Assembly (NCBI RefSeq): GCF_049686335.1
Contig: NZ_JBAVHX010000004.1
Location: 1 to 64,000 of the forward strand
Source of the DNA: Buttiauxella sp049686335
GTDB taxonomy: Bacteria; Pseudomonadota; Gammaproteobacteria; Enterobacterales; Enterobacteriaceae
DNA: 64,000 nucleotides
Direction: 5' to 3'
In this document: positions 34,839 through 41,058 of the stretch, in pieces
Numbering within the stretch: the first letter of the stretch is position 1
Layout of the letters: every line of letters starts with the position of its first letter
The notes under the pieces: generated by a model
What the model was told of the DNA's origin: nothing
The model's input: the letters and a program-made list of their open reading frames with translations, nothing else
Databases searched by the model: none
Translations under genes and position numbers: made by a program

Positions 34839-36068
34839 ATGAAAAACAAATATATATTACAAGAATTTCTGGATGTGAATCGTCTTCAGACATTACAGGA
34901 TAACTTTAGTAAATCGATGATGATTGCACTTGTCGTGGTCGATCAAGATGGGATCCCTGTTACCAAACCAAGTGGGTTCTCCGACTTTTGTGCACATTCA
35001 CGTCTCAATCCGACCCTTGCCCAACATTGCCATGTCAGCGACAACGCAGGTGGGCGAGCCGCGATGGAATCGCTTAAACCTGTTGTCTATCGCTGTTATT
35101 GTGGTTTTGTCGAATTTGCCGTTCCGATCATGATTAATGACCATTATCTCGGCGCTTTTATTTCCGGCCAGGTGAAAGTCGAGGAGGAAAAAGAGCAAAC
35201 CATTCCTTATATTTTAAATGACAATCAGATTTGGCGTGAGAATCCGCAGCTTATTCATTTACACGAAAACACTAAAAGAATGCCGTATGATCGGTTTGAA
35301 TCCACAGCTTCAACATTATTACACGTCTCTTCTTATTTGGTTGAGCAGGCACATGCAAATAATATTCAACGCGAACTCCGTAAAAAAGATCTTGAGTTAA
35401 CCGATGAATTGCGAAAACGTGTCGAGATTGAACGTTCATTACATGAAGCTGAATTTAAAGCGCTCTCATACCAAATAAACCCGCACTTTTTATTTAACGT
35501 GTTAAACACCATCGGCCGCCTTGCTTATCTGGAAGAGGCGCAACGTACCGAAACCATGGTTCATGATTTCTCTGACATGATGCGTTACTTATTACGGAAA
35601 AATAACCATGGTTTGATCACCATGAATCATGAGATTAATTACGTTAAAAGTTATATGTCGATACAAAAAGTCAGAATGAGAGACCGCTTTGACTATCATT
35701 GTGACATTCCTGAAAAGTATCTTAATATCGTTTGCCCATTTTTGATTCTGCAGCCGCTGGTCGAGAACTTTTTTAATTACGTGGTCGAGCCGCGTGACAT
35801 CAGCAGCTTCCTGGAGATTAGAGCGAACGACGATGGGCACGATGTCATACTTGAATTGACTGACAATGGCGATGGCATTTCACAACAAGATATCGCTAAC
35901 ATTTTATCGGGTGATCAAAATCGCCAGAAAGGTTCTATCGGTATTAATAACATTCAAAATCGTCTTCGTTTATTATTTGGTGATAGTTATGGATTGGAAA
36001 TAATCAGTGCACATCAACCTGCAATGGGCACCACCATTAAACTACGATTTCCTATGCTACCAGCCTGA
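34839..36068 (+). CDS. PocR-domain sensor histidine kinase of the microcompartment locus
   Basis: 409 residues from the ATG at 34839; an upstream GTG would extend the frame. Residues ~10-175 are a PocR sensory domain with Cys51, Cys64, Cys86 and Cys88 (FCAHSRLNPTLAQHCH; VYRCYCGFVEFAVP). PocR domains in pdu/cob control sense 1,2-propanediol or related small alcohols. A coiled coil (175-205) joins a LytS/YesM-type kinase with H216 in QINPHFLFNVLNT and a GHKL ATPase (FLILQPLVEN, LTDNGDGIS). There is no transmembrane helix, so it senses a cytoplasmic ligand. A response regulator gene follows 17 bases later. Together they probably switch on the GRM operons. Confidence 0.88.
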   Translation: MKNKYILQEFLDVNRLQTLQDNFSKSMMIALVVVDQDGIPVTKPSGFSDFCAHSRLNPTLAQHCHVSDNAGGRAAMESLKPVVYRCYCGFVEFAVPIMINDHYLGAFISGQVKVEEEKEQTIPYILNDNQIWRENPQLIHLHENTKRMPYDRFESTASTLLHVSSYLVEQAHANNIQRELRKKDLELTDELRKRVEIERSLHEAEFKALSYQINPHFLFNVLNTIGRLAYLEEAQRTETMVHDFSDMMRYLLRKNNHGLITMNHEINYVKSYMSIQKVRMRDRFDYHCDIPEKYLNIVCPFLILQPLVENFFNYVVEPRDISSFLEIRANDDGHDVILELTDNGDGISQQDIANILSGDQNRQKGSIGINNIQNRLRLLFGDSYGLEIISAHQPAMGTTIKLRFPMLPA

Positions 36069-36085
36069 TTACAAGGAGAGTAAGC

Positions 36086-37138
36086 ATGTTTAACATTGTG
36101 ATTGTAGAAGATGAACTGATTGAATCGGAGTCACTGCGTCGCATTATTACACGTTGTGTGGATAATTCTGTGATTCATGAAGCCTCTACCGGAAAAAAAG
36201 CGATTCAACTTATCGATACTTTAGATCGTATCGATATGATTTTTGTCGATATAAATATCCCCTTACCTAATGGTAACCAGGTTATTGAATATCTGAAAAG
36301 CAAAAAAAATGACACTAAAGTTATTGTCACCACCGCGAACGATGATTTTGATATCGTACGCAGTATGATTAACCTGAAGGTTGATGATTATTTACTCAAA
36401 CCGGTTAAGCAAAGCATTCTCACCGAAACCATTAAGAAGACACTTAATGTAAATGAAGCTGATGTTGCTGCATTAAAAGCACTAAAGCAAACCATGATAA
36501 CACTGATTGAAAGCTGCGATTATGCACAGTGGCACAGCTTTTTATTTGAAAGGCTAAATGATGCTTGCACGCGCAAGGCCCTTACTTCGGATCAACGTAA
36601 AACCGTAACGGATGTGCTGGAGTTGTTGAACCAATATATTGCGACCCAGGGCGAGAAATTGTTGCCTACCGAAAAAAAAGTCTCAGCTTTGATTCAAGAT
36701 ATTAGCCATCACGGTTTAACCAGCACAGGTTACTATCGAATTATGACTAGCCTGATGTCCATTAGTGAAGACGTATTTGACCAGGCGTTAAAAAAATATA
36801 ATGGCAATATGGACTTCACCGAACGAGCAAAATTCCACATTGAAAAAAATGTGCTTAAAAACCTGACGCTCGATGATATTGCGACCAAATCATTCGTCAG
36901 TGCTTGTTATTTAAGCCGGGCATTTAAGAAAAATATTGGCGCGGGTTTCTCAAATTATATTGCGAATCGCAAAATCAGTATTGCTAAGTCGCTGCTGCAA
37001 TTCAGTAATTTAAAGGTTAATACTATCGCGCTGGAGTTATCTTACCAGGATGCGAATTATTTCTGTCGCATATTTAAAAAAGAGACCGGTGTGGCCCCTT
37101 CTGACTATCGCAAAATCGTCTCGCCGGAATTGCATTAA
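36086..37138 (+). CDS. YesN-type response regulator with AraC DNA-binding domain
   Basis: 350 residues with an AAGGAGAGTAAGC ribosome-binding site. The receiver domain (1-115) has the acidic pocket VEDE at 7-10, phospho-acceptor D55 in FVDINIPLPNG and Lys in YLLKPV. A variable linker (120-245) leads to an AraC-type double helix-turn-helix (about 250-347: LDDIATKSFVSACYLSRAFK and IALELSYQDANYFCRIFKK). Paired with the PocR kinase in one transcript, it is the likely transcriptional activator of the shell and enzyme genes. Target sites cannot be named from sequence; the gap upstream of metK and the one upstream of the alcohol dehydrogenase gene are candidates. Confidence 0.88.
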   Translation: MFNIVIVEDELIESESLRRIITRCVDNSVIHEASTGKKAIQLIDTLDRIDMIFVDINIPLPNGNQVIEYLKSKKNDTKVIVTTANDDFDIVRSMINLKVDDYLLKPVKQSILTETIKKTLNVNEADVAALKALKQTMITLIESCDYAQWHSFLFERLNDACTRKALTSDQRKTVTDVLELLNQYIATQGEKLLPTEKKVSALIQDISHHGLTSTGYYRIMTSLMSISEDVFDQALKKYNGNMDFTERAKFHIEKNVLKNLTLDDIATKSFVSACYLSRAFKKNIGAGFSNYIANRKISIAKSLLQFSNLKVNTIALELSYQDANYFCRIFKKETGVAPSDYRKIVSPELH

Positions 37139-37159
37139 TGACTGCCCTGCTCGCCTTTG

Positions 37160-37282
37160 CTATCTTGCACAAGGCGCGCCAGGTAAGGCAAGAAAGTCCA
37201 CTATACCAACAAGATAGTTTACTGTTGTCAGAGGGGTTAGCTCCTAAAATAGGCATACCCTTCTCTTAACAGTGGTATGCCT
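37160..37282 (+). promoter_or_regulatory. Structured 5' region of metK: start codon inside a hairpin
   Basis: CTATCTTG (37160) and CAAGATAG (37210) form one 8-bp inverted repeat. AGGCATACC (37251-37259) and GGTATGCCT (37274-37282) form a perfect 9-bp stem with a 14-base loop, and the second arm contains the ATG of the metK copy. The ribosome-binding site is also poor. Translation may therefore be regulated, or the repeats may be operators for the adjacent response regulator. Confidence 0.5.
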
Positions 37283-38434
37283 TTGGACGATTATCTGTTT
37301 ACCTCTGAATCGGTGGCCGAAGGGCATCCGGACAAAATGGCCGACCAGATTGCGGATGCAATTCTGGACGCGTACTTGCTCCAGGATCCCTGGTCAAAAG
37401 TCGCCTGTGAATGCATGGTGAAAACCGGTATCGCCATTGTTGCCGGGGAAATATCTTCTGCGGCTGTGGTTGATATTGAGTCCATTGTTCGCAGCACGAT
37501 TAAAGCTATCGGCTACGATCATTCCGATCTCGGTTTTGACGGCAACACTTGCGGCGTGCTGAATATCCTCGGTAAACAATCGACTGATATTGCTCATGGT
37601 ATTGCGGGCAATTCAGCTGATTCCTTTGGCGCAGGTGATCAAGGAATTACCTTTGGATTCGCCTGCAACGAAACACCGGAAGCCATGCCAGCCACGCTGG
37701 TTTATGCGCATCGTTTAATGGCGCGACAAGCGATGCTACGCAAAACCAAACGTCTCCCATTCTTATTTCCTGATGCCAAAAGCCAGGTGACTCTGCGTTA
37801 TTCCAACAACCATATACAGTCGGCTGACACTATCGTGGTTTCCACGCAACACCGCCCTGATATTTCACCAGAGCATCTGCGGGAAGCCGTTATCGAAGAG
37901 ATCGTGAAACCAGTAATACCGGCTCACCTGATAACAGCGGATACGCGCTTTCTGATTAACCCCGCAGGGAGGTTTGTCATTGGTGGTCCGGTTGGAGATT
38001 GCGGCCTGACGGGCAGGAAAATCATTGTCGACACTTACGGAGGAGCCGCCTGCCACGGTGGTGGTGCCTTCTCAGGTAAAGATCCCTCTAAAGTTGACCG
38101 TTCAGCTGCATATGCTGCGCGCTATGTAGCAAAAAATATTGTAGCTGCGGGTCTCGCTTCACGTTGTGAAGTTCAACTGGCCTGGGCCATCGGTTTACCT
38201 CACCCGGTATCGATTCGAATTAATACTTTTGGCAGCGGTAAACTTGCCGACAAAACCCTTCAGGAGCTGGTGACTCGTCATTTTGATCTCAGTGTTTACG
38301 GCATTATTCAGATGCTGGATTTACTGGTTCCCCGCTATCGTCAAACCGCCTGCTACGGTCATTTTGGCCGGGATATTTTCCCATGGGAAAAAACGGATAA
38401 AGCAGCGGCTCTGCGCTTAAGCGCAACATCATGA
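37277..38434 (+). CDS. metK: Microcompartment-associated S-adenosylmethionine synthetase
   Basis: 385 residues, full length for MetK (E. coli 384). Landmarks are LFTSESVAEGHPDK with H17, the GAGDQG loop at 118-123 and GGGAFSGKDPSKVDRSAAY near 255-273. It makes S-adenosylmethionine from methionine and ATP. Next to a glycyl radical enzyme and its radical-SAM activase, a dedicated copy would keep the activase supplied with SAM; metK copies are known in some GRM3-type loci. It is surely a second copy, because the housekeeping metK normally lies in the speA region. No shell-targeting tail is evident. The next gene starts 20 bases downstream. Confidence 0.9.
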   Translation: MPLDDYLFTSESVAEGHPDKMADQIADAILDAYLLQDPWSKVACECMVKTGIAIVAGEISSAAVVDIESIVRSTIKAIGYDHSDLGFDGNTCGVLNILGKQSTDIAHGIAGNSADSFGAGDQGITFGFACNETPEAMPATLVYAHRLMARQAMLRKTKRLPFLFPDAKSQVTLRYSNNHIQSADTIVVSTQHRPDISPEHLREAVIEEIVKPVIPAHLITADTRFLINPAGRFVIGGPVGDCGLTGRKIIVDTYGGAACHGGGAFSGKDPSKVDRSAAYAARYVAKNIVAAGLASRCEVQLAWAIGLPHPVSIRINTFGSGKLADKTLQELVTRHFDLSVYGIIQMLDLLVPRYRQTACYGHFGRDIFPWEKTDKAAALRLSATS

Positions 38435-38454
38435 ACAATTAACAGGAGAAGATT

Positions 38455-38874
38455 ATGTCCGGGCAGAGTTTAGGTTTGATTGAAACCGTTGGGCTTGCCG
38501 CAGCGATTGAAGCCGCTGACGCCGCAATGAAATCCGCCAATGTCCAACTTGTGGGTTATGAACTGACAAAAGGTGGCGGTATGGTTACCGTCAAATTTGA
38601 AGGTGAAGTCGGTGCGATAAATGCGGCTGTTGCCGCAGGTGTGGTGGCGGCGAATAAAGTGAGTCAGGTTTACGCTCATCGGGTTATCGCGCGTACCGCC
38701 GAGGGTATTGAACGCATTGTTCACTCCGAAGACACCATTGGTATTGAGCCTGTCATAACGCAAGAAACACCGCCGGTAGTCAGTCTTGAAATTCCGGTGC
38801 TTGAAATACCGATAGTGATGTCAGAAGACGGAAGCAAGAAAAAACCAGGTTCCGGAAAGCATAAAAAGCGCTAA
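38455..38874 (+). CDS. Hexameric shell protein (BMC-H) with C-terminal extension
   Basis: 139 residues; AACAGGAGAAG precedes the ATG. Residues 1-90 are a PduA-type BMC domain: LGLIETVGLAAAIEAADAAM, VGYELTKGGGMVTVKFEGEV and a pore-loop region VGAINAAVAAG. Six copies form a flat hexagonal tile with a central pore in the shell. Beyond the domain lies a ~45-residue tail, first Pro/Ile/Val-rich (ETPPVVSLEIPVLEIPIVM) and then strongly basic (KKKPGSGKHKKR), which PduA lacks. The tail may bind cargo, nucleic acid or cytoplasmic partners such as MetK. It is co-transcribed with metK and separated from the other shell genes. Confidence 0.9.
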   Translation: MSGQSLGLIETVGLAAAIEAADAAMKSANVQLVGYELTKGGGMVTVKFEGEVGAINAAVAAGVVAANKVSQVYAHRVIARTAEGIERIVHSEDTIGIEPVITQETPPVVSLEIPVLEIPIVMSEDGSKKKPGSGKHKKR

Positions 38875-38891
38875 TCCGTGAGCCGCCTGGT

Positions 38892-39177
38892 AATGGTGGA
38901 TGACGCTCACGCTTATCCACCCTACGAAAACAAAGCCTTATGTCGGATAAGCGCAGCGCCATCCACCCTACGAAAACAAAGCCACATGTCGGATAAGCGC
39001 AGCGCCATCCATCCACGAAAACAAAGCCACATGTCGGATAAGCGCAGCGCCATCCATCCACGAAAACAAAGCCTTATGAAACTGCGTAGCTCGGATAAGC
39101 GCAGCGCCATCCATCCACGAAAACAAAGCCTTATGAAACTGCCCAGGTCGGATAAGCGCAGCGCCATCCGACGCCGC
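38892..39177. repeat. Tandem array of palindromic repeat units between convergent GRM operons
   Basis: Five copies of a unit with core TCGGATAAGCGCAGCGCCAT start at 38943, 38989, 39034, 39091 and 39148, giving periods of 46, 45, 57 and 57 bases. An inverted GGTGGATGACGCTCACGCTT unit lies at 38893. Between cores the same CCACGAAAACAAAGCC spacer recurs, with an extra GAAACTGC segment in the last two. The whole 313-base gap is this array; there is no coding capacity I believe in. Confidence 0.9.
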
Positions 39178-39187
39178 GCCTCGTAAA

Positions 39188-39994
39188 CTACTGGCTATCA
39201 CCCAGCTTACAGGTATTAGACGGTAAATTTCTGGCGATACCGAAACGATAGATTGCAGCTCCGAGACAAGCACCGATGACAGGTGCAATAACAGGCACAA
39301 TGAAGTAAGGAATATCGCGACCGCCGGTCATGGATATTTCGCCCCAACCTGCAAAGAAGGTGAAGAGTTTCGGACCGAAATCACGGGCAGGATTCATAGC
39401 AAAGCCGGTTAACGGTGCTGTAGATGCGCCGATGACTGCCACCAGAATACCAATCAATAAAGGGCCTAATGGGCCACGAGGCACACCATTGCCGTCATCC
39501 GTCAGCGCCATAATCAATCCCATCAGCATTGAAGTGATGACAATTTCCACAAATCCTGCCTGCCACACGCTGATTGCTGGCGACGGGAATGTGCTGAAGA
39601 TACTGGCGAGTTGCAGACTATCCGCGCTGCCACGCACCATGTTGTGCGCAGTTTCAAAATCCGTGAAGAGATTGTGATAGAGCATATAAGCAAGCATTGC
39701 TCCACCGAACGCGCCGGCAACTTGTGCAATGCTGTAAGGGATAACTTTGTGCCGCGGAAAGGCGGCAAACAGCCATAAAGCAATAGTAACGGCCGGATTA
39801 AGGTGCGCACCGGAAATCCCTGCTGTTAAGTAGACCGCCAATGAAATCGCAAGCCCCCAAACGATACAAATTTCCCACAAACCAAAACTTGCGCCAGCGA
39901 CTTTTACTGCCGCCAGACAGCTGATACCAAAAAACAAAAATAATCCTGTACCGAGAAATTCAGCAGTACATTGCGCTCTGAGTGTGTCGTTCAT
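39188..39994 (-). CDS. MIP-family propanediol/glycerol facilitator
   Basis: 268 residues from the ATG at 39994 (AGGATAACCCT upstream); the longer frame adds a polar stretch unlike the family. Six membrane helices with the two half-helix NPA motifs, NPA at 66-68 (SGAHLNPAVT) and 201-203 (GFAMNPARD). D205 after the second NPA is the mark of glycerol-conducting aquaglyceroporins, as in GlpF and PduF. It would let 1,2-propanediol or glycerol cross the inner membrane. It is the last gene of the minus-strand GRM operon, 49 bases after the activase, which supports a small-diol substrate rather than choline. Confidence 0.88.
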   Translation of the reverse strand: MNDTLRAQCTAEFLGTGLFLFFGISCLAAVKVAGASFGLWEICIVWGLAISLAVYLTAGISGAHLNPAVTIALWLFAAFPRHKVIPYSIAQVAGAFGGAMLAYMLYHNLFTDFETAHNMVRGSADSLQLASIFSTFPSPAISVWQAGFVEIVITSMLMGLIMALTDDGNGVPRGPLGPLLIGILVAVIGASTAPLTGFAMNPARDFGPKLFTFFAGWGEISMTGGRDIPYFIVPVIAPVIGACLGAAIYRFGIARNLPSNTCKLGDSQ

Positions 39995-40043
39995 AGGGTT
40001 ATCCTGCTTGTGAGACTTGTGATTGATAAGATGTTTATTTAAT

Positions 40044-40961
40044 TTATCCGCCAACCTGACAATGAAAACCTAATGACTCAATTTCATTTTTTAATAGAGA
40101 CATTTTATTTTCAGCAATCCCTTGCGCATTTCCCATCGGGTAAATACGCCCTACCAGGCTATATTTATTTTCGCCATAAGAGTGATAAGGCAATAAATGG
40201 ATTGTGTCGACGTTCAGCATTAATCGGGCAAACTCTCCAATACTGCGGATCTCTTCTGGATTGTCATTAACGCCCGGAATAACCGGAATACGAACGATGG
40301 CTTTGGTGAGAAAAGAAATCCTGATGAGATTTTCCAGAATACGGCGGTTGTCTATACCAGTATTGTCCAGATGCACGGCGGGATTGATCGCTTTGATGTC
40401 GGTCAGCGCCAGATCGACATACGGGAATACCTCATCAATGACCTCAGGTGTAGTGAAGCCCGTGGTTTCAATTGCGGTATGCCAGCCCTTTTCTTTGCAT
40501 GCTTTCAGTAATTCACGGGCAAACTCAGGTTGAGCCAGAGGTTCTCCTCCAGATAGCGTAATACCACCGCCCGACCGGCGATAGAGGTTTTCCTCTTTTT
40601 GTAATTCACGCATGACATTGGCAACCGTTATGCGTTTACCTTTCATTTCCAGCGCTTGTGTCGGGCAAACTTCAGTACATTTCCCACACTGAATACAGGC
40701 GGAGCGATCAATAAAATACGGATTAGTCACCGATAAAGCACGCTGCGGGCAAATATCCACACATTTACCACAGCGAATACAGTCGTTCTTTTTAAAAATT
40801 AATTCAGGCTGTGGACGTTGTGATTCCGGATTACTACACCATTTGCAAGATAAAGGGCACCCTTTAAAAAAAGGAATAGTGCGAATACCTGGACCGTCAT
40901 GTAAAGAATAGCGCTGAATATTAAATAGCACGCCTTCCATTTCGTAATCGACTTTATTCAT
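40044..40961 (-). CDS. Glycyl radical enzyme activase (radical SAM)
   Basis: 305 residues from the ATG at 40961. The radical-SAM cluster motif is C35xxxC39xxC42 (CPLSCKWCSNPESQ). An inserted double ferredoxin domain follows with C61, C64, C67, C71 and C89, C92, C95, C99, the build of activases for glycerol/propanediol dehydratase and CutC. GGGITLSGGEPLAQ is the SAM-binding GGE motif. It cleaves SAM to a 5'-deoxyadenosyl radical and abstracts a hydrogen from the glycine of the enzyme encoded 98 bases upstream. Oxygen-sensitive, so the pathway is anaerobic. Confidence 0.93.
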   Translation of the reverse strand: MNKVDYEMEGVLFNIQRYSLHDGPGIRTIPFFKGCPLSCKWCSNPESQRPQPELIFKKNDCIRCGKCVDICPQRALSVTNPYFIDRSACIQCGKCTEVCPTQALEMKGKRITVANVMRELQKEENLYRRSGGGITLSGGEPLAQPEFARELLKACKEKGWHTAIETTGFTTPEVIDEVFPYVDLALTDIKAINPAVHLDNTGIDNRRILENLIRISFLTKAIVRIPVIPGVNDNPEEIRSIGEFARLMLNVDTIHLLPYHSYGENKYSLVGRIYPMGNAQGIAENKMSLLKNEIESLGFHCQVGG

Positions 40962-41058
40962 AGCTTCGCTCGCTATCACCGCAGCGAATGACCTTTGCGG
41001 CGTTAAAAATTGATATATAGGCCATGCGAAAACATGGCCTATGTGGTAACGCAATTAA

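Noticed and set aside
37160..37276. Known SAM riboswitch ahead of metK
   Set aside because: The inverted repeats do not show the multi-helix layout or conserved motifs of SAM-I, SAM-II or SMK classes that I can recognise.
38892..39177. CRISPR-like array
   Set aside because: Units are palindromic REP-type repeats and the spacers between them are the same sequence, not unique spacers; no cas genes are nearby.
38878..39186. Repeat-rich ORFs on both strands (93-110 residues)
   Set aside because: They are translations of the tandem palindromic repeat array with repeating RSDKRSAIHPRKQS-type peptides, not genes.
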